Assembly: GCA_946478845.1 (NCBI GenBank)
Contig: CAMLDI010000060.1
Coordinates: 1-14,453 of the forward strand
Direction: 5' to 3'
Origin: an uncultured Paenibacillaceae bacterium
GTDB taxonomy: Bacteria; Bacillota; Bacilli; Aneurinibacillales; Aneurinibacillaceae
DNA: 14,453 bases
Shown: positions 1 to 6,291 of the stretch, one piece after another
Numbering within the stretch: position 1 is the first letter of the stretch
Layout: every line of letters begins with the position of its first letter
Position numbers and translations under genes: made by a program
The notes under the pieces: generated by a model
What the model saw: the letters and a program-made list of their open reading frames with translations, nothing else
Told to the model about the DNA's origin: nothing
Database searches by the model: none

Positions 1-375
1 TTTTGACACACCAAGTATTTTACAAATATCCTGTATAGAGTTATTTTGATCATTCATCAGTGTCTTAGCTATTGCTATTTTTTTTTCATCCATAGATTTT
101 GGTCGACCTCCATGTCGTCCTCTCGCACGAGCAGCAGATAATCCAGCCTGTGTTCTTTCGCGAATAATTTCTCGTTCAAATTCGGCCAACGCCCCAAAAA
201 CATGAAAAATAAGCTTTCCTCCACTTGTAGTAGTATCGATATTCTCTTGAAGACTACGAAAATTAATATTTTTTTCATTAAGGGAATTTACTAAATCTAT
301 TAGGTGTTTTAAAGAACGTCCTAATCTATCCAGTTTCCAAACCACCAATGTATCTCCCTCTCGTAAAAAGTTGCA
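1..375 (-). pseudogene. serine recombinase (resolvase/invertase family), truncated
   Basis: Read on the minus strand, this frame matches the middle and C-terminal part of small serine recombinases. It has the conserved LREGDTLVVWKLDRLGRS stretch with the DRLGR arginines, then the long E-helix region (GALAEFEREIIRERTQAGL), then the linker ARGRHGGRPKSMDEKK and the beginning of the DNA-binding helix-turn-helix (IQDICKILGVSK) at the window edge. The roughly 50-60 residues that should precede it are missing, including the YxRVS segment with the catalytic serine. The frame stays open only to an upstream TAA at 406-408 and no start codon fits. The gene is therefore N-terminally truncated and, if not restored elsewhere, inactive. 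The C-terminus lies outside the window. It is probably a remnant of a transposon or integrated element; a Tn3-type resolvase and a Hin/Pin-type invertase cannot be told apart here. Confidence 0.85.
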
Positions 376-389
376 GATTATGAGATTTT

Positions 390-412
390 GTTTTTGAGAT
401 GAGTTTTAAAAC
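390..412. repeat. imperfect copy of the 473-495 hairpin arm
   Basis: This 23-base stretch matches positions 473-495 at 18 of 23 bases. The first ten bases (gtttttgaga) and the last five (aaaac) are identical. It lies just beyond the point where recognisable recombinase homology ends, so it may mark an element end or recombination junction. Confidence 0.4.
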
Positions 413-449
413 CTATATTAATAGTGTTTAAGTATATTTTATTTTTAAA

Positions 450-491
450 TTAACCCAGTCTCAAAAACGAATGTTTTTGAGACTGGGTTAA
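450..491. terminator. perfect 19-bp inverted repeat, terminator-like
   Basis: The arms at 450-468 and 473-491 are perfect reverse complements (ttaacccagtctcaaaaac and its complement) around a 4-base loop, gaat. It lies just downstream of the minus-strand secreted-protein gene ending at 524, which fits a terminator. The U-tract is weak on either strand, so it could instead be part of a repeat or element end. Confidence 0.6.
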
Positions 492-523
492 AAACTAAGT
501 ATTCTTGTTTACTGGCTGGTGTC

Positions 524-1276
524 CTATAATTGGTTAGTTGTGTTACCCGTTTCCAGCCAATTGTCATGCAGCCATTTTTCAGTTACTCGGCCACCTTCCC
601 ATTTTATTCCTTGCTCGAAGGTAATTATTTTTTCATCTGGACCAACGATCACCCACGCCCACGTATCCTCATCTGGTAAGTAGCACTTATATTTCATACC
701 AGTAATGGTAACTTTTTTACCATTTACGGTTATGACTTCATCATGCGGACGGATCCAATGATTTTCTAAACGATCAAATAGCCCAGGTTGAGTCCAGTTA
801 AGAAATGATTTTACAAGTTCATCTGTTCGTTTTTCAGAAGGCAGTTGCTGTCCTGAAGCAAAACGCTGATCCATCCATGTAATCCCTAGGATTTTATGAC
901 TTTCATTATCTACTGTAAATGAATAATGTTCGCCACCGAGTCCATTATTTTCCCCATTTGACTTTTCGTATCGAAAAACCCAAACATCAGTATCATTCTG
1001 TTTTCCACTCCGAACATCTTTAAATTCGTATCCGTCGGGAATCGAGATGGTTTCAAGGGCTTCGTTTAAGGCATTTTGATATGTTTTTTCTTCTTGGATT
1101 TTTTGTTGATTCTGACTCATTGAGTTCACCTCATTTTTTTGTTGAATCTGACTAATAGGTTTCACGTCATTTTTAGCTTGTTGTTGGTAACCTTGATCCT
1201 GAGCATAAACCACAACAACATAAGTTCCAGTCACAATCATTATCATAAGCGCAAACCAGGAAAACTTTTTCATCAC
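524..1276 (-). CDS. secreted protein of unknown function, PepSY/YcdB-like character
   Basis: The 250-residue product begins with a positively charged start and a hydrophobic segment (about residues 5-25, ending YAQ), which reads as a signal peptide or membrane anchor. A low-complexity Q/N/K-rich linker follows (about 26-62) and contains a 12-residue tandem repeat (KNDVKPISQIQQ, KNEVNSMSQNQQ). The folded part (about 65-240) is rich in W, Y and charged residues (for example HYSFTVDNESHKILGITW) and resembles PepSY/YcdB-type extracytoplasmic domains, but I do not recognise the family firmly. The start is GTG at 1276, 8 bases from AGGAG; an ATG one codon later has a less favourable 11-base spacing. 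The gene begins immediately after the TGA of the MFS gene at 1277-1279, so it is probably the last gene of that operon and translationally coupled to it. Confidence 0.75.
   Translation of the reverse strand: MMKKFSWFALMIMIVTGTYVVVVYAQDQGYQQQAKNDVKPISQIQQKNEVNSMSQNQQKIQEEKTYQNALNEALETISIPDGYEFKDVRSGKQNDTDVWVFRYEKSNGENNGLGGEHYSFTVDNESHKILGITWMDQRFASGQQLPSEKRTDELVKSFLNWTQPGLFDRLENHWIRPHDEVITVNGKKVTITGMKYKCYLPDEDTWAWVIVGPDEKIITFEQGIKWEGGRVTEKWLHDNWLETGNTTNQL
1103..1174 (-). repeat. 36-bp tandem duplication inside the secreted-protein gene
   Basis: Two adjacent 36-base units (1103-1138 and 1139-1174) are largely identical and in frame. They encode KNDVKPISQIQQ and KNEVNSMSQNQQ in the linker after the signal peptide. 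The differences show the duplication is not recent. Confidence 0.75.
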
Positions 1277-2485
1277 TCAAGCTTCTCCTTTACTAAACTT
1301 TTCAGGTCTAATAGCAAACGATACAAGTAACCCTATTCCAAGGAGGACTGCAAGAATTTCAAATGTCAAAAGATAGCTACCAGTTTTCAATAGTGTAACA
1401 GCAACGATAGGTTCTAGAGTGGCACCGATGAACAAAATAAAGGTGTAAAGGGTGACAGCGATTCCTCGAGCCTGCCCGCCAAGTTGCCCAACAAGTGAAA
1501 TAAGTGTTGGAACCGTTATGGAAATTCCAGCCACAAAAATCACACTCATAATAATAAGAAATGGCAAGCTAGAGCTAACTCCAAGAACAGCAAGACCGAT
1601 AACAGCAAGTGTTATCCCCCCACGCAAAACATTATGAATACCAAATTTTTCTACAAATCGCCCCGCAAATGGAGAAAGGAGCATTCCAATAATTCCAACG
1701 GTTCGAATATATAGAATTTGTTGGTTCCCTAGGTTAAATTCCACACTTAAATAGTTCCCGAACGCTGTATACATACCGACAAATGAAAGTAATAAAGTAA
1801 CCGTAATGATATAACAAAAAAGAAGAGATTTTTTTGTAAGAACGGTCCCCATTTGTTTAAAGGTTGCTAGCAAACTACTATCTTTATTTTGAATATCACC
1901 TTTGGAAATAAACAAAGCTGCAAGAATTGTTGTAATGAAATAAACACCGCCAAGATAGTAAAATACACTGTTCCAGCCTAACTGTTGACTAATGAAACTA
2001 CTAAACACCTGACCAACAATTCCTGCCATTAAAAAGCCAGTACTAACAAATCCGATAGCTGTTACCCTTTTTTCAACCGGGAATATTTCTACAACATAAG
2101 CTAGTGCGGATGGAGCAAAGGTTGCTGCTGCTATCCCTTATAAACCTTGAAGGGCGATTAAAGCCGGCAGGCTATCTAAAAATCCCAATATTGGGGAAAC
2201 AATCGTTAAAGTAATCAAACCGAATAAGATGATTTGTTTACGACCATAACGATCCGACAGTGGCCCAAAGAATAAAAAACCCAGTGCATAGAAAAAGGAA
2301 AAAGAACTACTGGTCCAGGCTGCTTGAGCAACAGTCACTTTAAAGGTATCGGCAAAGATTGATACTAATGGAATCGTTAAATAGTGACTAGAAACGACTA
2401 CTAGACCACACTAAAACAGAATGGCCGTCATTAAAGAGTAACTTCGCTCTCTAACGGTGTTTTCAATACTAGTAAGCTCAGCCAA
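1277..2485 (-). pseudogene. MFS (DHA1-type) efflux transporter with two in-frame stops
   Basis: One continuous minus-strand frame of 403 codons, the normal MFS length, runs from a TTG start at 2485 (AAGGAGG 8 bases upstream) to TGA at 1277-1279. It is interrupted only by TAG at 2411-2413 (codon 25, after TAILF) and TAA at 2138-2140 (codon 116, after ALQGL). Around the stops the protein is fully MFS-like: loop 2-3 motif A (GPLSDRYGRK, about residues 74-83), then ALAYVVEIFPVEKR after the second stop, and many hydrophobic helices to the C-terminus. The overall look is that of YnfM/AraJ-like drug or metabolite efflux permeases. Because there are no frameshifts, the two nonsense changes are either recent gene loss, sequencing errors or readthrough sites. 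The gene sits 13 bases after the CMD-family gene in a MerR-flanked operon, suggesting export of the compound handled there. Confidence 0.85.
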
Positions 2486-2498
2486 GAGAAAAACCTCC

Positions 2499-2804
2499 TT
2501 ATTTGTTTAGCTCAGCCATCATATCCGGAAGGACAGAAAGGAAATTACAAAGTCCACCAGCAGGGATCGCCAGCATGATTGCTTCTTTAATTTCATCCTT
2601 TGTCGCACCAGCTTCTAATGCCTTTTTAATATGCACACGAACTGCAGGTGCATATCGTGTCGCTGCTAGAATCCCTAAATAGACTAGTTGTTTTGTTTTT
2701 TCATCTAAAGCTTTTGAACTAACCGTTTTATAGAAATCACTAAAGGTAGTAAACACATCTGGAAATTCCTCTTTAAACTGTTCGAATGCAGGATTTTTAG
2801 TCAA
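2499..2804 (-). CDS. carboxymuconolactone decarboxylase (CMD) family protein
   Basis: The 101-residue, largely helical protein has the CMD core: LVYLGILAATRYAPAVRVHI, then KKALEAGATKDEIKEAIMLA. The histidine of the R-x-H segment and the GAT-xx-EI turn are kept. The CxxC pair of AhpD-type peroxidase-reductases is absent, so the protein resembles PcaC-like or uncharacterised CMD members and is unlikely to be a thiol peroxidase. Such proteins form oligomers in the cytoplasm and often accompany enzymes of aromatic or quinone metabolism; the substrate here cannot be read from sequence. The start is TTG at 2804, with GGGAGG 8 bases upstream. It lies between the tautomerase gene (50 bases upstream) and the MFS gene (13 bases downstream), consistent with one transcript. 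Confidence 0.85.
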   Translation of the reverse strand: MTKNPAFEQFKEEFPDVFTTFSDFYKTVSSKALDEKTKQLVYLGILAATRYAPAVRVHIKKALEAGATKDEIKEAIMLAIPAGGLCNFLSVLPDMMAELNK

Positions 2805-2854
2805 ACAAAAGACCTCCCGAAAATATCCATTTTATGAAATCTTGTTTGGTTGGT

Positions 2855-3091
2855 TTAAACTTTTTGTTTACCTGGAAGTTCAGTTATTCGGCTTTTTGCT
2901 AAAAATTCTGGACCAGATGCAACAATCCCAGCTTGCCCCCAGTTTGTTAAAGAAACCTCTTTTAAAACTACCAATACTTTGTCTGGGGGAATATTGAACA
3001 AATTTACAGTAACGTCCGTTAATTCCTTAATCCACTGCTTTTTTTGTTCTTCGTTAAATCCTTCCCAACAATCAACATTAATGACAGGCAC
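2855..3091 (-). CDS. 4-oxalocrotonate tautomerase-like protein
   Basis: With GTG at 3091 as start, the 78-residue product begins M-P-V-I-N-V-D, placing a proline directly after the initiator. That proline becomes the catalytic Pro1 of the tautomerase superfamily once methionine is removed. GAGGAGAGG lies a good distance upstream. A longer frame back to 3154 lacks this feature and is rejected as the start. The pattern EGFNEEQKKQWIKELTDV, IPPDKVLVVLKEV and NWGQAG is typical of small 4-OT/YrdN-like tautomerases. The arginine at position 11 of classical 4-OT is not present at the expected place (E-G-F-N), so the substrate probably differs. It is the first gene of the minus-strand operon and is divergent from the MerR gene. 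Confidence 0.87.
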   Translation of the reverse strand: MPVINVDCWEGFNEEQKKQWIKELTDVTVNLFNIPPDKVLVVLKEVSLTNWGQAGIVASGPEFLAKSRITELPGKQKV

Positions 3092-3118
3092 TCTAATCCT
3101 CTCCTCTTTTGAATAATT

Positions 3119-3138
3119 TAGATAATGTATATCATCTA
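3119..3138. promoter_or_regulatory. imperfect palindrome in tautomerase leader, candidate operator
   Basis: The sequence tagataatgtatatcatcta equals its reverse complement at 16 of 20 positions. It lies between the minus-strand promoter and the ribosome binding site of the tautomerase gene, where a regulator could bind. Assignment to the MerR protein is inference. Confidence 0.35.
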
Positions 3139-3143
3139 CATGT

Positions 3144-3171
3144 ATTGTAACCAAATTACAAACAAAGTCAA
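3144..3171 (-). promoter_or_regulatory. putative promoter of the tautomerase–CMD–MFS operon
   Basis: On the minus strand, TTGACT (3166-3171) and TACAAT (3144-3149) are separated by 16 bases, close to a sigma-A promoter. The -35 box lies only 17 bases from the divergent MerR-gene -35 box. A 7-bp inverted repeat (ttacaaa 3156-3162, tttgtaa 3188-3194) spans both promoters and could be a shared operator. Confidence 0.5.
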
Positions 3172-3188
3172 TATATTACACTAAATAT

Positions 3189-3217
3189 TTGTAAATAAAC
3201 TCCTTTTGTTGTAAAAT
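3189..3217 (+). promoter_or_regulatory. putative promoter of the merR-type gene
   Basis: TTGTAA (3189-3194), a 17-base spacer and TAAAAT (3212-3217) resemble a sigma-A promoter. The AGGAGGGG-like ribosome binding site of the MerR gene follows. Overlap of the -35 box with one arm of the inverted repeat would allow autoregulation. Confidence 0.5.
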
Positions 3218-3245
3218 AGTTACGAAGAGTATTGGAGGGGAAAAT

Positions 3246-3584
3246 GTGAGTAATAAATTTGAAATAGATCCATTACTTGATTTTGACTTGTTAAAGAAAC
3301 TTGTTGTTGGCATTGGAGAGGTTTCTGATATAACAGGGGTACCTACAAGAAAAATACGTTACTGGGAAGAAAAAGGCATTATTGAATCTGAGAAAGAAGG
3401 AGAAGGGACTACTCGAAGATATAATTACTTAAACATTAAAAAAATTCTTTTAATTCAGGAGTTAATTGAAGAAGGATTTACACTTGATGCAGCAGCTAAA
3501 AAAGTTGAAGATCGGATGAAAAATATTAATGAAGTTTTTCTCAAGCTAGCGAATACTACTTCTAATAAAAAAGATGTTGAATAA
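3246..3584 (+). CDS. MerR-family transcriptional regulator
   Basis: The 112-residue protein has an N-terminal extension of about 22 residues. A MerR winged helix-turn-helix follows: GEVSDITGVPTRKIRYWEEKGII (about residues 24-46), then the wing ending TTRRYNYLNIKKI and helices containing LLIQELIEEGFTLDAAAKKV. Beyond about residue 85 only a short helical tail remains, with no effector-binding or metal-cysteine domain. It may be a dimer like GlnR/TnrA-sized members, sensing by its tail or by a partner. The start is GTG at 3246, behind a GGAGGGG ribosome binding site; the ATG overlapping it is in another frame and stops at once. It is divergent from the tautomerase operon, so control of that operon and of itself is the natural inference. 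A strong terminator follows. Confidence 0.88.
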   Translation: MSNKFEIDPLLDFDLLKKLVVGIGEVSDITGVPTRKIRYWEEKGIIESEKEGEGTTRRYNYLNIKKILLIQELIEEGFTLDAAAKKVEDRMKNINEVFLKLANTTSNKKDVE

Positions 3585-3599
3585 TTCCAACTCTCATCA

Positions 3600-3639
3600 A
3601 AAAAGCCGATTGTCCTAGCGTAAGGAGAATCGGCTTTTT
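3600..3639 (+). terminator. rho-independent terminator after the merR-type gene
   Basis: 12-bp arms aaaaagccgatt (3600-3611) and aatcggcttttt (3628-3639) pair perfectly, and an inner tcct/agga extension is possible. The right arm ends in a T-run. It lies 15 bases after the MerR stop codon. Confidence 0.85.
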
Positions 3640-3693
3640 GCACCCATAAATTGTCTTAGCGTATATTTTCCGCATTTTTCTGCCAGGACCCCT

Positions 3694-4097
3694 TTAACGT
3701 GTAATACGATTATTAAAAGCAATTGCGTGAGAATCCAGGTCATCTTGCGCTCCTCTATGCAATCCATCTGTAAAGAACGCAATATCAATATATTTCATTA
3801 ATGTGTGGTGATTAAACTCTCCCATAGCATTGTTCATAGTGATGCCTAATAATCGTTTAAACTCATTGATGTCTTTTTCATAATCACTAGTAATTTTATT
3901 ATTGTTGCTGTAGTCAATTAAAGACAGCTTAATTTTATATTGATTTTCTGAATTTAGAAACCCTTGCTCATTTGTAACAACATATACTAGTTGTTGAATT
4001 TTTTTGCAATTTCTAGTGAATAAAATTTCCCCTTACTCATACGCATACTCATGATTCCTTCTTCATATCCTGACACTTTATACAGACTAAATTTCAT
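3694..4097 (-). pseudogene. unrecognised protein gene with a single-base frameshift
   Basis: The minus-strand frame starts with ATG at 4097 behind a GGGG-type ribosome binding site and reads MKFSLYKVSGYEEGIMSMR, MSKGKFYSLEIAKK, then meets TAG at 3987-3989. Adding one A to the A7 run (plus strand T7, 3999-4005) restores a continuous reading frame: IQQLVYVVTNEQGFL, then LSLIDYSNNNKITSDYEKDI, ending FNNRITR at TAA 3694-3696. The repaired product would be about 134 residues, soluble and mixed alpha/beta. I do not recognise the family. Codon pattern and amino-acid composition look like real protein in both parts. The site is a homopolymer, so slippage, a sequencing error or true inactivation are all possible. 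Confidence 0.65.
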
Positions 4098-4154
4098 TAT
4101 TATATCCCCTTTTAAGTGTTTTACCAACCGTCCTAATCTCAGACGACTGCTTAT

Positions 4155-4184
4155 TTATCATGTCAAAATAGGACAACATATAAT
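4155..4184 (+). promoter_or_regulatory. putative promoter of the secreted-protein gene at 4204
   Basis: TTATCA (4155-4160), an 18-base spacer and a perfect TATAAT (4179-4184) lie 20 bases upstream of the start codon. This short leader supports the downstream start rather than the longer open frame beginning at 4051. Confidence 0.5.
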
Positions 4185-4203
4185 AAACTCGGTATGGGAA
4201 GTG

Positions 4204-4797
4204 ATGTTTTTTGTGAAAAAAATTCTGACTGTGATTTGTGTGCTTTTGCTTCTTACGTTGGTATCTAACAATGTCTTTGCAAAAGATGAGGATAATGAGC
4301 TTACTTTAAAAGAAGCTTATACTGTGGCATTAGTTAAAGCAAAGCAATGGGATTCAAAAGCTATGCTATCTTATCTTGGAAGTGTAGATAATCCTGATAT
4401 TGGAAATAAGATAGATGGTTCGGATGGTAAACGAAGATACTGGAATGTTTTGTTTACAGCTCCGGAAACAAATAAAGCGCTAATCTTAACCATTCATGAT
4501 AAAGAATTCGTTAATGTTGTCCCTACTGTTGGTGGTACCCCTGGATCACATAAAAAAGAAAATTTAATCGTGCCTGAAGATATTATTTTAGATAGTCCTG
4601 AAGCGCTTAAAATCGCTAAAACTACGTATAAGCTTAAACCTGGGCAAAATTGGGCTATAGGATATCACTTTAACATCTATAAAACCAATAATAAAGCAAT
4701 CCTCGAAGTAGTTGGATTAAATGAAAAAAATAAGTTTACCCAGATAAATTTTGATGCAACTACAGGTAAATTTCTTGCGATGAAAAGCAAAAAATGA
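4204..4797 (+). CDS. small secreted protein of unknown function
   Basis: The 197-residue product starts MFFVKKILTVICV with a hydrophobic core and a VFA-like cleavage site (NNVFAKDEDN, about residue 25), so it is probably exported. The mature part (LTLKEAYTVALVKAKQW, then YWNVLFTAPETNKALILTIHDKEF) has the helix-then-strand pattern seen in PepSY-like periplasmic or cell-surface domains. I infer only this loose resemblance. ATG at 4204 is chosen because the promoter-like TATAAT lies just upstream and the signal peptide begins here. GTG at 4213 (VKKILTV) is an alternative, and the longer frame from 4051 would place unrelated residues before the signal peptide. The product has some resemblance in style to the exported protein at 524-1276, but there is no clear homology. 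Confidence 0.7.
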   Translation: MFFVKKILTVICVLLLLTLVSNNVFAKDEDNELTLKEAYTVALVKAKQWDSKAMLSYLGSVDNPDIGNKIDGSDGKRRYWNVLFTAPETNKALILTIHDKEFVNVVPTVGGTPGSHKKENLIVPEDIILDSPEALKIAKTTYKLKPGQNWAIGYHFNIYKTNNKAILEVVGLNEKNKFTQINFDATTGKFLAMKSKK

Positions 4798-5267
4798 TGA
4801 AGTAATTGCAATGACTCGGTTCTTTAATGAGTTCTTCCTTTTGTCTAAGAAGCTGGTGTATTTCCTTTATGAGGCGTTCAATGGTACTGATGTATAAATT
4901 CTAGTGTTGTACAGAAATTTCTACAGGATAGACAAGGATTTGCTTGTGTAGGGCATGGTTGCTTAATGGGTTTCATACAATAACCTAGCTCTATTTTTCA
5001 CTGCATCCAGGTTATGCCGGATGTATTCCCATTCAATCATATCTTCATTTTCAATATCTTCAAGCTCAATTCTTATTGGTTTTTTGCTGTTACTCGATTC
5101 GAAAGTTTCCTGTCATTTCGGTGATCACGAGAATGGCCCAAAGCAGATAGTGAACAAGCATTTCCTTCAAAATAACAACGAGTTTAGTTCTTTGAGCGGT
5201 AAAAAAATAGTGATTTGCTGTCAAAATCGGGTGGGAAAATTAATTTATATCACATTTATTTCTGTTA

Positions 5268-5282
5268 TATAATAGATATAAT
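5268..5282 (+). promoter_or_regulatory. overlapping -10-like boxes upstream of methyltransferase
   Basis: Two TATAAT hexamers (5268-5273 and 5277-5282) lie 40-60 bases before the methyltransferase start. Neither has a good -35 box at normal spacing, so the promoter assignment is weak. Confidence 0.35.
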
Positions 5283-5293
5283 TGCTATGACAT

Positions 5294-5308
5294 ATAGTGG
5301 AACACTAT
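5294..5308. promoter_or_regulatory. perfect 6-bp inverted repeat just after the promoter, candidate operator
   Basis: ATAGTG (5294-5299) and CACTAT (5303-5308) flank the 3-base centre GAA. The repeat sits between the TATAAT boxes and the GGGAGGTG ribosome binding site, a typical place for a repressor. No cognate regulator is adjacent. Confidence 0.35.
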
Positions 5309-5323
5309 TAGGGAGGTGTATCA

Positions 5324-6241
5324 ATGGACGACACCAAAATTAAACGTACCGCACTTATGAGTGCCTACCTTCGAGCCCACCATGCTGTTTACACAACGCC
5401 TAAAATCTTTGACGATTTCATGGCACCTCGTTTGCTGACCGAGCAAGATCTAGAAGCATTTGATAACGGAATGGTAACCGCACTACAAATGGTTGACCCA
5501 AAACGTGCATCCCAGAGTCACAACAGGGGGGATGTAATCACATCCATGGTACAATCTTACTTTCCGACATCCCTCTTCCTCAGTCGTTCAAGATATACGG
5601 AGGATCACTTAAAAGCAGATATTAAACAAGGGGTGACACAATATGTCATTCTTGGTGCCGGCATGGATACCTTTTCCTTTCGAAATCCTGAATTTAGTAA
5701 GAATATTCAAATCTTTGAGATCGATCATCCCTCTACGCAAGACTTCAAGCGAAAGCGACTCTCTGAGCTAGATTGGGATATCCCATCTAATCTACATTTT
5801 ATTCCAGTTGATTTTACGAAACAAAAACTGGATACGGAATTAGCTAACACATCATACGATCCAAAAGCACCTACCTTTTTCAGCTGGCTCGGCGTAATTC
5901 ACTACATACCCCGAGATGTGGTTTTTCACACACTCCGAACGATCACAAACATCAGCCCCTCAGGTAGTAAGATTATCTTTGATTACTGGGATAATGATGC
6001 GTTTATTCCAGAAACAGCCGCAACACGTGTGAAAATTATGCAAGAAATGTTGCATCAGGCGGGCGAGCCTATGGTGACGGGATTTGATCCCTCCACCCTT
6101 GAATCAGAGCTCGAATCGATAGGCTTACGCCTATTGGAACATTTAAGCCCAGCGGATATCCAGGACAGATACTTTCAGAATCGTTCAGATGATTACTACT
6201 CATACGAGCATGCGTTTTTCGTAAAAGCGGTGGTGGAATAA
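5324..6241 (+). CDS. class I SAM-dependent methyltransferase, leucine carboxyl methyltransferase (LCMT) family
   Basis: The 305-residue protein has the layout of bacterial LCMT-type O-methyltransferases. A helical N-terminus (SAYLRAHHAVYTTPKIFDD) is followed by the SAM-binding motif I, YVILGAGMDTFSFR (about 107-120). An acidic strand ending FEIDHPSTQDFKRKRL (about 131-146) comes next, where the aspartate contacts the SAM ribose. After that are FIPVDF (about 159-164) and a FFSWLGVIHYIPRD segment (about 188-201). Length is normal for the family and the C-terminus is intact. Members act on carboxyl or hydroxyl groups of small molecules, often in secondary metabolism; the substrate cannot be predicted. 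ATG at 5324 follows GGGAGGTG at good spacing. The gene stands alone and converges with the AICAR formyltransferase gene 50 bases downstream. Confidence 0.87.
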   Translation: MDDTKIKRTALMSAYLRAHHAVYTTPKIFDDFMAPRLLTEQDLEAFDNGMVTALQMVDPKRASQSHNRGDVITSMVQSYFPTSLFLSRSRYTEDHLKADIKQGVTQYVILGAGMDTFSFRNPEFSKNIQIFEIDHPSTQDFKRKRLSELDWDIPSNLHFIPVDFTKQKLDTELANTSYDPKAPTFFSWLGVIHYIPRDVVFHTLRTITNISPSGSKIIFDYWDNDAFIPETAATRVKIMQEMLHQAGEPMVTGFDPSTLESELESIGLRLLEHLSPADIQDRYFQNRSDDYYSYEHAFFVKAVVE

Positions 6242-6291
6242 ATTTTTAAAAATTTCCCTTTAGTTTGATTTGAACTACGAAAAGCAATTCA

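Larger units (their letters stand above)
4798..5323. other. gene-poor stretch with a possible short remnant
   Basis: No complete gene is convincing here. On the minus strand, 4963-5112 is an open frame of about 49 codons that reads like protein (KKPIRIELEDIENEDMIEWE and onward to LLYETH before TAA). It is cut off upstream by TGA at 5113-5115 and has no good start or ribosome binding site, so it may be the C-terminal scrap of a lost gene. A plus-strand open frame at 5021-5272 has low-complexity, non-protein-like composition. The right part carries the promoter region of the methyltransferase gene. Confidence 0.4.

Noticed and set aside
75..278. Minus-strand frame starting at 278 within the recombinase region
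   Set aside because: It is in a different register from the recombinase frame, which has clear homology.
3092..3154. Longer start for the tautomerase gene
   Set aside because: The family needs proline directly after the start; GTG at 3091 gives this and has a good ribosome binding site.
4051..4203. Upstream extension of the secreted-protein gene at 4204
   Set aside because: It would put about 50 unrelated residues before a clear signal peptide, and a TATAAT promoter lies inside it at 4179-4184.
5021..5272. Plus-strand open frame of 83 codons
   Set aside because: Serine/isoleucine-rich low-complexity start, no ribosome binding site and no family resemblance; the minus strand of the same area looks more protein-like.
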